Of a stretch of DNA of 64,000 nucleotides, positions 8,348-16,574 are shown piece by piece. Position numbers and translations under genes: made by a program. Below the pieces are notes generated by a model. That model saw only the letters and a program-made list of their open reading frames with translations. It was not told the DNA's origin and ran no database searches. Within the stretch, counting starts at the first letter, position 1. Every line of letters starts with the position of its first letter. Source of the stretch: Streptomyces sennicomposti. Its GTDB lineage: Bacteria > Actinomycetota > Actinomycetes > Streptomycetales > Streptomycetaceae. The stretch covers positions 186,001-250,000 of the forward strand of contig NZ_JAIOAB010000003.1 in NCBI RefSeq assembly GCF_019890635.1. Direction: 5' to 3'.

Positions 8348-9301
8348 TCACCGTCCGGTCGGCCAGGTCTCCGGGGCGGACCAGGCCTGGAGGGTCCGGC
8401 CGCTGCGGAAGCGGTGTTCCGCCCCCGTGACCGGGTCGGTGAACTCCAGTGCTCGTGCGAGCAGTTGGAGGGGGCGGCTGAAGTCGCCGGGCGGGCCGTC
8501 GGGGGTCACCGCCGGGTAGAGCGGGTCGCCGAGGATCGGCACGCCGAGCGCGTTCATGTGCACCCGCAGCTGATGGGTCTGCCCCGTGCGGGGAGTGAGC
8601 CGGTAGCGGGCCGGACCGCCCGACCGGCGCCCGACCAGCTCCACGTCCGTGACCGCGTTCGGCTCGCCCGGCACCTCCTCGGCGGTGAGCACCCCGCGCT
8701 CCTTCACGATCCGGCTGCGCACCGTGCGCGGCAGCGCGAGGTCCGGGTCGTACGGGGCGACGGCCTCGTACTCCTTGCGCACCCGCCGGTCGCGGAAGAG
8801 CGTCTGGTACGCGCCGCGCTCCTCGGGCCGCACCGTGAACAGCACCAGTCCGGCGGTGAGCCGGTCCAGGCGGTGCGCCGCGCCGAGCGTGGGGAGGTCC
8901 AGCTCGCGGCGGAGCCGGGCCAGCGCGGTCTCGGTGACGTGCGAGCCGCGCGGGGTGGTTGCCAGGAAGTGCGGCTTGTCCACGACGACGATGTGCTCGT
9001 CGCGGTGGACCACCACCAGCGGGAACGGCACCGGCGTCTCGGCGGGCAGCTCGCGGTGGAACCAGACGAACATCCCGGGCTCGTACGGCGCGTCGGGCGG
9101 CACCGCCCGTCCGTCGGCCGCGACGATCCGCCCGGCCGCGAACATCTCCTCGACCACGCCGGGCGCCGCCCCCGACAGCCGCTCCACCAGATGCCCCCGC
9201 ACGGTGGCCCACGCCCCCTCGGCGGGCAGCCGCACCCGCACCGGGTCCACCCCGTGACGCTGGGGCAGGGGAGCGGGCGGAACACGGGTACGGCGTCTCA
9301 T
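8348..9301 (-). CDS. RluA-family pseudouridine synthase
   Basis: A 317-residue enzyme of the RluA/RsuA class, which isomerises uridine to pseudouridine in rRNA or tRNA. The catalytic motif HRLDRLTAGL carries the conserved Asp. The other family signatures are VVDKPHFLATTPRG and RTGQTHQLRVHMNALGVPILGDPLYP. An S4-like N-terminal region (GAWATVRGHLVERL) precedes the catalytic domain. I start it at ATG 9301 (MRRRTRVPP); the frame remains open far upstream, but that extension is low-complexity repeat. The RNA target cannot be inferred. Confidence 0.85.
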   Translation of the reverse strand: MRRRTRVPPAPLPQRHGVDPVRVRLPAEGAWATVRGHLVERLSGAAPGVVEEMFAAGRIVAADGRAVPPDAPYEPGMFVWFHRELPAETPVPFPLVVVHRDEHIVVVDKPHFLATTPRGSHVTETALARLRRELDLPTLGAAHRLDRLTAGLVLFTVRPEERGAYQTLFRDRRVRKEYEAVAPYDPDLALPRTVRSRIVKERGVLTAEEVPGEPNAVTDVELVGRRSGGPARYRLTPRTGQTHQLRVHMNALGVPILGDPLYPAVTPDGPPGDFSRPLQLLARALEFTDPVTGAEHRFRSGRTLQAWSAPETWPTGR

Positions 9302-9762
9302 CCGCCGAAGCCTACGAGCCGGCACGCGCCCGGGGAAAACCACTGGCCCGCCGCGCCGGTCCCCGCCGGGTGGCTGACGGGCGCCGGAGGTCCGGGCGAG
9401 TACCGGAGGCCCGGGCGGCTGGCGGACGGCCCGCTGGGTACGGGGGCCGGGCGACGGCGGGCGGCCGAGGGGCGAGGTGAGTGACGGGCACCGGGCGAGC
9501 CGGGCGGCCGAGTACCGAGCCGAGCGAGGGGCATCCGGGCGAGCCGGGCACCGGCGCGAGCCGAGCGGCCGAGGGGCGGGCCGAGCGACGGGCACCGGGG
9601 CGGGCCGAGCGGCGGGCATCCCGGGCGAGCCGAGCGGCCGAGTACCGAGCCGAGCGAGGGGCACCCGGGCGGCCGAGGGGCGGGCCGAGGGGCGGGCACC
9701 GGGGCGGGCCGAGCGACGGGCATCCGGGCGGGCCGGGCGGCCGAGGGGCGGCCGGGCAGGCG
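9302..9762. repeat. gene-free region of degenerate GC-rich tandem repeats
   Basis: About 460 bp between two minus-strand genes. It is built mostly of interleaved variants of GAGCCGAGCGGCCGAG, GGGCATCCGGGCGAGCC and GGGCACCGGGGCGGGCC. Nearly all six frames are open here, which is a composition artefact: the hypothetical peptides are only Arg/Gly/Ala/Pro repeats. No gene is supported. Confidence 0.75.
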
Positions 9763-9797
9763 GAAGGGGCGGCTCCCGACACGGGGGCCGCCCCTTC
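9763..9797 (-). terminator. terminator of the siderophore-interacting protein gene
   Basis: Arms GAAGGGGCGGC (9763-9773) and GCCGCCCCTTC (9787-9797) are exact inverse complements around a 13-nt loop. They lie 9 bp beyond the stop of the minus-strand gene. Confidence 0.75.
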
Positions 9798-9806
9798 GCT
9801 CACGTC

Positions 9807-10652
9807 TCACGCGGCCGGGGCCGTGCCCTCCTGCTCGGCCTCGATACGGGCGTTCCACTCCCGCTTGGCCGCCTGCCAGCCGTCCTCGTTGTGGCCCAGG
9901 CGCCAGTAGCCGGAGATCGACAGGTCCTCGCGCGGGACGCCCCGCTCGACCCGCAGCAGTCGCCGCAGCTCCTTCACGAAGCCGGCCTCGCCGTGCACGA
10001 ACGCCTGGAGTCGGCCCTCGGGCCAGCGCAGCGCGCGTACCGCCTCCACCAGCGCCTCGCCGATCGGGCGGTCGCCGCGGTGCAGCCAGACCACCGGCAC
10101 GTCGGAGTCGATCTTCTGCTCCTCCTCGGGGCCGGAGACCTCGATGAAGGCGTGCGCGGTGACGCCCTCGGGCATCGCCTCCAGGGAGCGGGCGATGGCC
10201 GGCAGGGCGCTCTCGTCACCGGCGAGCAGATGCCAGTCGGCGCTCGGGTCGGGGGCGTAGGCGCCGCCGGGGCCCATGAAGCGCACCGTCTCGCCCGGTC
10301 CGGCCAGCGCGGCCCACGGGCCGGCCAGGCCCTCGTCGCCGTGCACCACGAAGTCGAGGGTCATCTCGTGCAGCTCCGGGTCCCAGGCGCGCACGGTGTA
10401 GGTGCGGGTGACCGGCCACTGCTCGCGGGGGAACTCCGCGCGGATGCGCTCCATGTCGAAGGGCTCGGGGTAGGTGACGCCCTCGGCCGGGAACAGCAGC
10501 TTCACATAGTGGTCGGTGTACGTGTCGGCCGAGAACTCGGCCAGTGACTCGCCCCCGAGCACCACGCGCTGCATGTGCGGGGTCAGCCGCTCGGTACGGA
10601 CGACCTGCGCGGTGTGCGCCCTCCGCGGCTTGCGCGCCGGACGTTCTGCCAT
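9807..10652 (-). CDS. siderophore-interacting protein (SIP/ViuB flavin reductase)
   Basis: A 281-residue cytoplasmic NAD(P)H-flavin reductase of the SIP family, which reduces ferric siderophores to release iron. The FAD-binding motif RTYTVR and the following DPELHEMTLDFVVHG match the family. The NAD(P)-binding half contains LLAGDESALPAIARSLEAMP, and the C-terminus has SGYWRLGHNEDGW. The ATG at 10652 has GGGAGG five bases upstream. An iron-box-like palindrome sits 23-41 bp before the start, so repression by a DmdR/IdeR-type regulator is likely. It stands alone, without siderophore synthesis genes. Confidence 0.92.
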   Translation of the reverse strand: MAERPARKPRRAHTAQVVRTERLTPHMQRVVLGGESLAEFSADTYTDHYVKLLFPAEGVTYPEPFDMERIRAEFPREQWPVTRTYTVRAWDPELHEMTLDFVVHGDEGLAGPWAALAGPGETVRFMGPGGAYAPDPSADWHLLAGDESALPAIARSLEAMPEGVTAHAFIEVSGPEEEQKIDSDVPVVWLHRGDRPIGEALVEAVRALRWPEGRLQAFVHGEAGFVKELRRLLRVERGVPREDLSISGYWRLGHNEDGWQAAKREWNARIEAEQEGTAPAA

Positions 10653-10674
10653 GACGGCCTCCCAGTCTCCATGC

Positions 10675-10693
10675 TTAGGCTTACCTAAGTTAG
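10675..10693 (-). promoter_or_regulatory. iron box (DmdR1/IdeR-type operator)
   Basis: TTAGGCTTACCTAAGTTAG reads as interlocked TTAGG/CCTAA half sites. Its first 14 bases match 13 of 14 positions of the right side of the actinobacterial consensus TTAGGTTAGGCTAACCTAA. It lies just upstream of a siderophore-reductase gene. Confidence 0.75.
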
Positions 10694-10779
10694 CACCTTC
10701 CCGCCGCCGTCACCGCCGTCCTTGGACGCCTCTTGACCTTGTGTCGGAAAACCCCTCCGAACACGCGCGCCGGCGGTCC

Positions 10780-11700
10780 TCACGCCGCCAGCGTGGTCAG
10801 CAGCCGCTGCAGGGAGCCGCCGAGCCCCCAGCGGGCCGCCAGCTCCCGCAGCGCGTCCGCGTCGCGAGGCGCGCGCGGCAGCGCGGTCGCGACCTCGGGC
10901 AGGGGCACGTCGGCCGCCACGCGGACCACCTTCGGCGCCACCGCGAGGTACGGCCGCGCCTCGTCGAGCCGCTTGCGCTGCGCCGGCGTCAGCTTCGCCT
11001 TCGGGTCGTCCACGGCCGCCAGGATGCCGGCCAGGTCGCCGAACTCGGCGAGCAGCTTGGCCGCCGTCTTCTCGCCGACGCCGGGCACGCCCGGCAGTCC
11101 GTCGCTGGGGTCGCCGCGCAGCAGCGCCAGATCCGCGTACCCCTTGCCGTCGACGCCATACTTCTCGCGCAGCACCGCCTCGTCGGTGGTCTGCAGGGTG
11201 CCCACGCCCTTGACCGGGTACAGCACGCGCACCCCGCGCGCGTCGTCCACCAGCTGGTACAGGTCCCGGTCGCCGGTGACGATGTCCACCGGGCCGTCCG
11301 CCCGCGCGGTGAAGGTGCCGATCACGTCGTCCGCCTCGTACCCCGCGACGCCCACGCGGGCGATGCCGATGGCGTCCAGGACCGCCTCGATCACCGGGAC
11401 CTGCGGGGAGAGGGTGTCCGGCACCTCTTCCTCGTCCGGGCCGCCCGGGTGCTCCTCGGCGACGCGGTGCGCCTTGTAGGAGGGGATCAGCTCCACCCGC
11501 CAGTGCGGCCGCCAGTCCGCGTCCATGCAGGCCACCAGCCGGTCGGGCCGGTGGTCCTTGACCAGGCGGTCGATGAAGTCGAGCAGTCCGCGCACGGCGT
11601 TCACCGGGGTGCCGTCCGGGGCCCGGACCGAGTCCGGGACGCCGAAGTAGGCGCGGAAGTAGAGGGATGCGGTGTCGAGGAGCATCAGTCGTCCGGTCAC
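10780..11700 (-). CDS. 5'-3' exonuclease (FEN/PolA-N type)
   Basis: A 306-residue stand-alone homologue of the 5'-3' exonuclease domain of DNA polymerase I (FEN-like). Metal-binding aspartates are visible in MLLDTASLYFRAY, ACMDADWRP, GYEADDVIGT and VTGDRDLYQLVDD. The helix-hairpin-helix motif is GLPGVPGVGEKTAAKLL. It probably trims flaps or RNA primers. I start at GTG 11700 (VTGRLMLLD); an upstream ATG at 11757 adds 19 non-conserved residues. It lies upstream of, and on the same strand as, the iron-regulated reductase, but the iron box between them argues against a shared transcript. Confidence 0.88.
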   Translation of the reverse strand: MTGRLMLLDTASLYFRAYFGVPDSVRAPDGTPVNAVRGLLDFIDRLVKDHRPDRLVACMDADWRPHWRVELIPSYKAHRVAEEHPGGPDEEEVPDTLSPQVPVIEAVLDAIGIARVGVAGYEADDVIGTFTARADGPVDIVTGDRDLYQLVDDARGVRVLYPVKGVGTLQTTDEAVLREKYGVDGKGYADLALLRGDPSDGLPGVPGVGEKTAAKLLAEFGDLAGILAAVDDPKAKLTPAQRKRLDEARPYLAVAPKVVRVAADVPLPEVATALPRAPRDADALRELAARWGLGGSLQRLLTTLAA

Positions 11701-11809
11701 ACCCCGATCATGCCGTACGGCGCCGACAGTCCCCGGAAGCGGTGTGAGGCGGGACACTTTTTTGTTTGGCCTGCGGCGGTCTGGGCAGGCGCGCGCCCGA
11801 GCCAGAAGT

Positions 11810-11826
11810 AGTTGCGTTATTCAACT
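11810..11826. promoter_or_regulatory. small palindrome upstream of the betaine importer
   Basis: AGTTG (11810-11814) and CAACT (11822-11826) form an inverted repeat in a short AT-rich stretch 50 bp before the ATPase start. It could be an operator or part of the promoter. No known box is recognised. Confidence 0.3.
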
Positions 11827-11875
11827 GTTACCTGTTTCCCGGCTCTGTCCCTGTCCCCGACGACGTGAGGTGCGC

Positions 11876-12967
11876 GTGACATCCAGGCTTGAGGCCGAAC
11901 ACCTGTACAAAGTGTTCGGCAGACGACCCGACAAGGCGGTGGACAAGCTCCGGCAGGGCGCCGACCGCAAGGAACTGCGCGCCGACGGGGCCACCGCCGC
12001 GGTGATCGACGCCTCCTTCACGGTGGCCCCCGGCGAGATCTTCGTCGTGATGGGCCTGTCCGGCTCCGGCAAGTCCACCCTGCTGCGCATGCTGAACGGA
12101 CTGCTGGAACCCACTGCGGGCCAGGTCCGCTACGACGGCCAGGACCTCACCGCGCTCAGCGACCGCGAGCTGCGCGAGGTCCGCTCCAAAAAGATCAGCA
12201 TGGTCTTCCAGCACTTCGCGCTCTTCCCGCACCGCAGCGTCCGCGAGAACGCCGCCTACGGCCTGGAAGTGCAGGGCGTGCCCCGCGCCGAGCGCGGACG
12301 CCGCGCCGACGAGGCGCTCGCCCTGTGCGGCCTGGCCGGCTGGGAGGACTCCTGGCCCGACGAGCTGTCCGGCGGCATGCAGCAGCGCGTCGGTCTCGCC
12401 CGCGCCCTGGCCACCGACGCCGACCTGCTGCTGATGGACGAGTCCTTCAGCGCCCTGGACCCGCTGATCCGCCGCGACATGCAGGACCAGCTGCTCCAGC
12501 TCCAGAAGACCCTGAAGAAGACCATCGTGTTCATCACCCACGACCTCAACGAGGCCATGCGCCTGGGCGACCGCATCGCCGTCATGCGCGACGGCCGGAT
12601 CGTGCAGACCGGCACCGCCGAGGACATCCTGCTGCGCCCCGCCGACGACTACGTCGCCTCCTTCACCCAGGACGTCGACCGCTCCCGCGTGCTGACCGCC
12701 GAGTCCGTCATGGACCGCGACGTACGCGGCGACGAGGCCGACTGCGGCTGCGAGACGGCCGCCCCGGACACCCCGTTCACCGAACTGTGCGCGATCAGCG
12801 CCCGCGTGTCCCACCCCGTCGCCGTCCTGGACGAGCACCACGCCCTGGTCGGCGTCGTCCCGCGCCAGCACCTGATCGGCTTCCTCGGCGACGAGAGCGC
12901 CGACGCCCCCGAGCCCTGCGACACCCCGCGGGCCAAGGGCGGCGAGAAGGCGGTGGCCCGTGCCTAG
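11876..12967 (+). CDS. glycine betaine/proline ABC transporter ATPase (ProV/OpuAA type)
   Basis: A 363-residue ATPase energising osmoprotectant import. Walker A is GLSGSGKST (60-68), the signature LSGGMQQRVG starts at 164, and Walker B is LLLMDE (184-189). The long N-terminus with LYKVFGRRPDKA is typical of ProV/OpuAA. After residue 270 comes a shortened regulatory region ending in one CBS-like stretch (HPVAVLDEHHALVGVVPRQHLIGFL), so osmosensing may differ from two-CBS homologues. The GTG at 11876 has GAGG five bases upstream. The 3' end overlaps the permease gene by 8 bp, indicating an operon. Confidence 0.92.
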   Translation: MTSRLEAEHLYKVFGRRPDKAVDKLRQGADRKELRADGATAAVIDASFTVAPGEIFVVMGLSGSGKSTLLRMLNGLLEPTAGQVRYDGQDLTALSDRELREVRSKKISMVFQHFALFPHRSVRENAAYGLEVQGVPRAERGRRADEALALCGLAGWEDSWPDELSGGMQQRVGLARALATDADLLLMDESFSALDPLIRRDMQDQLLQLQKTLKKTIVFITHDLNEAMRLGDRIAVMRDGRIVQTGTAEDILLRPADDYVASFTQDVDRSRVLTAESVMDRDVRGDEADCGCETAAPDTPFTELCAISARVSHPVAVLDEHHALVGVVPRQHLIGFLGDESADAPEPCDTPRAKGGEKAVARA

Positions 12968-15575
12968 GATCCCTCTCGGCGACTGGGTCAACTCCGCGGT
13001 CGACTGGCTGCTCGACCACATGGCCTGGCTCTTCGACTTCTTCAAGACCGTCTTCACCGGCGCCTACGACGGCATCAACACCGTCCTCCAGGCGCCCGAG
13101 CCGCTGCTGCTCGCGGGCATCTTCGCCGTGCTCGCCTGGTGGCTGCGCGGCTCCCTCGCCGGCGTCCTCACCTTCGCGGGCTTCGCGTTCATCGACTCCA
13201 TGGAACTGTGGCCGGACGCGATGGTGACCCTGTCACTGGTCCTGGTCGCCACCCTGATCGCGCTGGTGGTCTCGGTGCCGGTCGGCATCTGGGCGGCGCG
13301 CTCGGACCGGGTCGGCGCCGTGGTGCGCCCGGTCCTGGACTTCATGCAGACGCTGCCCGCGATGATCTACCTCATCCCGGCCATCCTCTTCTTCGGCACC
13401 GGCGCCTCCGCCGGCATCGTCGCCACCCTGATCTTCGCCCTCGCCCCCGGCGTGCGCATGACCGAGCTGGGCATCCGGCAGGTCGACAAGGAGCTGGTCG
13501 AGGCCGCCGAGGCGTTCGGCACCAACCCGCGCGACACGCTGCTGCGCGTCCAGCTGCCGCTGGCCCTGCCCACGGTGATGGCCGGCGTCAACCAGGTGAT
13601 CATGCTCGGTCTGTCCATGGCCGCCATCGCCGGCATGGTCGGCACCGGCGGCCTCGGCGGCGACGTCAACGAGGCCATCGGCCAGCTCAACGTGGGCCTC
13701 GGCTCCGAGGCCGGCGTCGCCATCGTGATCCTCGCGATCTACCTCGACCGGATGACCGGCGCGCTCGGCACCCAGGTCTCCCCGCTCGGCCGGCGCGCCG
13801 CCGCCCGGGCCCGCGCCGCCGGCGGTCTGAAGATCTGGTCCTACCGGCCGCGCCCGCAGATCGCCGTGATCGGCGTGGTCGTCCTCGCCCTCGTCGCCGG
13901 CGGCATGGGCGTCTTCGGCTCCGGCTCCGGCTCCGCCACGGCGGGCGGCGGCACGGACGTCGGCAAGGGCAAGAAGATCACCCTGGGCTACATCCCCTGG
14001 GACGAGGGCGTCGCCTCCACCTTCCTGTGGAAGGAGATCCTCGAACAGCGCGGCTACCAGGTGGAGGCCCGGCAGTTCGACGCCGGACCGCTCTACACCT
14101 CCCTCGCGCAGGGCAGCGTCGACTTCGAGACCGACTCCTGGCTGCCCACCACCCACGCGCAGTACTGGAAGAAGTACGGCAAGCAGCTGGAGGACCTCGG
14201 CTCCTGGTACGGCCCCACCTCGCTGGAGCTGAGCGTCCCGGCGTACATGAAGGACGTCGACAGCCTCGACGACCTCAAGGGCAAGGCGGCCGAGTTCGGC
14301 GGGAAGATCACCGGCATCGAGTCCAGCGCCGGCGAGATGGGCCTGCTCAAGAGCAAGGTCCTCAAGGAGTACGGCCTGGACAAGGAGTACAAGGTCGTCG
14401 ACAGCTCCACGCCCGCGATGCTCGCCGAGCTGAAGCGCGCCTACAGCAAGAAGGAGCCGGTCGTCGTCACGCTCTGGTCCCCGCACTGGGCGTACAGCGA
14501 CTACCAGCTCAAGAAGCTGAAGGACCCCAAGGGCGCCTGGGGCGCGGGCGACGGCGTGCACACCCTGGCCCGCAAGGGCTTCACGGCCGACAACCCGGTC
14601 GTCGGCTCCTGGCTGAAGAACTTCAAGCTCGGCGAGAAGCAGCTCACCGGCCTGGAGGCCGCGATCAACAAGGCCGGCAAGGGCCGCCAGCAGGACGCCG
14701 TGCGCACCTGGCTGAAGTCCGATCCCGGTCTGGTCGACAAGCTCGCCCCGGTGCCCGGCGGCTCCGGCGCCAAGCCGGCCGAGGCCGGGCGGGCGCTGAA
14801 CGTCGCCTGGTTCCCCTGGGACGAGGACATCGCCGTCACCCACCTGTGGAAGACCGTCCTGGAGCGCCGCGGCTACAAGCTGAACCTCAAGCAGATGGAC
14901 GTCGGCCCCGTCTACACCGGCCTCGCCGGCGGCGACATCGACCTCAACTTCGACGCCTGGCTGCCGTACGCGCAGAAGAACTACTGGGACAAGAGCAAGG
15001 ACAGACTCAAGGACCTCGGCACCTGGTACCAGCCGACCTCCCTGGAGATCGCCGTGCCGTCCTACGTCAAGGACGTGAAGTCCCTGGCGGACCTCAAGGG
15101 CAAGTCCTCCCTGTTCGGCGGGAAGATCATCGGCATCGAGCCGGGCACCGGCGAGATGGACCTGCTCAAGAAGAAGGTCCTGCCCGGCTACGGCCTGGAC
15201 AAGGAGTACAAGGTCGTCGACGGCTCCACGCCCGCGATGCTGGCCGAGCTGAAGCGCGCCTACGCCAAGAAGCAGCCCGTGGCCGTCGTGCTGTGGTCGC
15301 CGCACTGGGCCTACAGCCGCTACGACCTCACCAAGCTGGCCGACGGCAAGAAGCTCTTCGGCGTCGGCAACACCGTGCGCACCATCTCCAGCCTGAAGTT
15401 CCCCGAGCAGTACCCGCAGCTCACGAAGTGGATCAAGAACTTCCGGATGAGCGAGGCCGAACTCGGCAGCCTGGAGAGCGAGATCAACCAGCACGGCCAG
15501 GGCCACGAGGACCAGGCGGTCGACGCCTGGCTGGGGCAGCACCCCGACGTGGAACGGCGGATGACCGCCGCCTGA
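12960..15575 (+). CDS. glycine betaine permease fused to two tandem substrate-binding domains
   Basis: An 871-residue fusion. Residues 1-290 are a ProW-type permease with the EAA coupling motif near 178-200. Residues 301-320 form an extra membrane helix that tethers the rest outside the cell. Two OpuAC-like binding domains follow, at about 338-600 and 610-871. The halves are clearly homologous: both contain WDE near the start, then GKI-GIE, EMGLL or EMDLL, YGLDKEYKVVD, STPAMLAELKRAY and SPHWAYS. The tryptophans expected to cage the betaine ammonium group are in both copies, so both look functional. OpuA-type transporters with one fused domain are well known; the tandem pair is less usual. The product pairs with the upstream ATPase. 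Confidence 0.93.
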   Translation: MPRIPLGDWVNSAVDWLLDHMAWLFDFFKTVFTGAYDGINTVLQAPEPLLLAGIFAVLAWWLRGSLAGVLTFAGFAFIDSMELWPDAMVTLSLVLVATLIALVVSVPVGIWAARSDRVGAVVRPVLDFMQTLPAMIYLIPAILFFGTGASAGIVATLIFALAPGVRMTELGIRQVDKELVEAAEAFGTNPRDTLLRVQLPLALPTVMAGVNQVIMLGLSMAAIAGMVGTGGLGGDVNEAIGQLNVGLGSEAGVAIVILAIYLDRMTGALGTQVSPLGRRAAARARAAGGLKIWSYRPRPQIAVIGVVVLALVAGGMGVFGSGSGSATAGGGTDVGKGKKITLGYIPWDEGVASTFLWKEILEQRGYQVEARQFDAGPLYTSLAQGSVDFETDSWLPTTHAQYWKKYGKQLEDLGSWYGPTSLELSVPAYMKDVDSLDDLKGKAAEFGGKITGIESSAGEMGLLKSKVLKEYGLDKEYKVVDSSTPAMLAELKRAYSKKEPVVVTLWSPHWAYSDYQLKKLKDPKGAWGAGDGVHTLARKGFTADNPVVGSWLKNFKLGEKQLTGLEAAINKAGKGRQQDAVRTWLKSDPGLVDKLAPVPGGSGAKPAEAGRALNVAWFPWDEDIAVTHLWKTVLERRGYKLNLKQMDVGPVYTGLAGGDIDLNFDAWLPYAQKNYWDKSKDRLKDLGTWYQPTSLEIAVPSYVKDVKSLADLKGKSSLFGGKIIGIEPGTGEMDLLKKKVLPGYGLDKEYKVVDGSTPAMLAELKRAYAKKQPVAVVLWSPHWAYSRYDLTKLADGKKLFGVGNTVRTISSLKFPEQYPQLTKWIKNFRMSEAELGSLESEINQHGQGHEDQAVDAWLGQHPDVERRMTAA

Positions 15576-15591
15576 GCACACCGCCGTGCAC

Positions 15592-15640
15592 CGCCCGAGG
15601 GGCGGGCCTCCCGGAGACGGGCGGGCCCGCCCCTCGGGCG
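15592..15640 (+). terminator. betaine operon terminator
   Basis: A perfect 17-bp inverted repeat (15592-15608 and 15624-15640) with a 15-nt loop lies 16 bp after the stop. There is no T-run. Confidence 0.8.
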
Positions 15641-16007
15641 TGCGCGGGACGGCGGCGCGAATCGGCCAACCACGGAGAGCGACCCTCACACCCCGGCCTT
15701 CGGCCGTCCGGCGGGCCGCGCCACGGCCGCGGCGCCGATCGGGTGACGCCGACCGCCGAGGACGCCGCCGGCCCGGCCGGCACACCCGCCCCGCCCCCGC
15801 CACCGAGCCCCCGGCGCACCTCCGCGAAGCCCGTGCCCACTGGCGCGAACCATGAGGTCCTCACTACGGCATCCTTACGGCAATGCGAAGCCCGCGTGAA
15901 ACGGTTTGCCGAACATGCGTAGGGTGCAGAGAAGTCATCAGGAGACGTGCGCCCGCGAGCGGTCCCGCACCGGAGCGGACCGACGAGCGAAGGAGGGAGC
16001 CGCAGCG
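15641..16007 (+). other. gene-free stretch upstream of the cupin regulator
   Basis: The region between the betaine terminator and the regulator start has open frames with no family resemblance. Its distal 110 bp contain a promoter candidate. Nothing else is recognisable. Confidence 0.5.
15896..15925 (+). promoter_or_regulatory. sigma-70-like promoter of the cupin regulator operon
   Basis: GTGAAA (15896-15901) and TAGGGT (15920-15925) are separated by 18 bp. They match the TTGACA/TAGRRT pattern of Streptomyces housekeeping promoters. The predicted start is about 75 nt before the ATG at 16008. Confidence 0.5.
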
Positions 16008-16574
16008 ATGGGCGACAACAAAGAGCAGCCCCTCCGCGTGGGCGCCGCAGTACGGCGGCGACGGCGCGCGCTGGACCTCACCCTCGCCGTCGTGGCCCAG
16101 CGCAGCGGCCTGTCGGTGCCCTTCCTGAGCCAGGTCGAGAACGACCGGGCCCGGCCCAGCCGCGGCTCGCTGGAGAAGGTCGCCGACGCGCTGCGCACCA
16201 CCGCCGTCGAACTGCTGGCGGCGGCCGACCCGGCGTGCAGCGTCGACGTGGTGCGCGGCGAGGCCGCCGAGCCGGCCCCCGAGCCCCGGGTGCGCTCCCT
16301 GGTGCGCGGCCACCACCAGCTGCACGCCTCCGAGTTCACCGGCGGCCACGAGGCCGGCCGCGAGTTCCAGCACCGCAACGACGAGCTGATGTACGTCGCC
16401 GACGGCGCCGTGGAGATCGAGGCGGAGGGCCGCGCCTACCGGCTGGCGCGCGGCGACACCATGTACCTCACCGGCGGGGTCCGCCACCGCTGGCGGGCGA
16501 CCGTCCCGGACACCCGGGTGATCGTCGTCGCGGTGGCCGAGCACATCGAGGCGGTGCAGGACCGGACGCGCTGA
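16008..16574 (+). CDS. XRE-family regulator with C-terminal cupin domain
   Basis: A 188-residue transcriptional regulator. Residues 12-66 form a Cro/C1 helix-turn-helix (LDLTLAVVAQRSGLSVPFLS, then VENDRARPSRGSLEKVADAL). Residues 105-180 form a cupin barrel with EFQHRNDELMYVADGAVEIE and HRWRA, probably sensing a small ligand. It resembles PuuR-like regulators. ATG 16008 follows AGGAGG at 15991-15996, slightly distant. Its stop overlaps the next start as TGATG, so it probably controls, or is co-regulated with, the downstream metal-receptor-like gene. The ligand is unknown. Confidence 0.88.
   Translation: MGDNKEQPLRVGAAVRRRRRALDLTLAVVAQRSGLSVPFLSQVENDRARPSRGSLEKVADALRTTAVELLAAADPACSVDVVRGEAAEPAPEPRVRSLVRGHHQLHASEFTGGHEAGREFQHRNDELMYVADGAVEIEAEGRAYRLARGDTMYLTGGVRHRWRATVPDTRVIVVAVAEHIEAVQDRTR

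Noticed and set aside
9500-9760. Possible CRISPR-like array
   Set aside because: Units are irregular, there are no unique spacers of constant length and no cas genes.
9481-9909. Open frames on both strands encoding Arg/Gly/Ala/Pro-rich peptides
   Set aside because: The peptides are direct translations of short GC-rich DNA repeats, several frames are open at once, and there is no ribosome binding site or family match.
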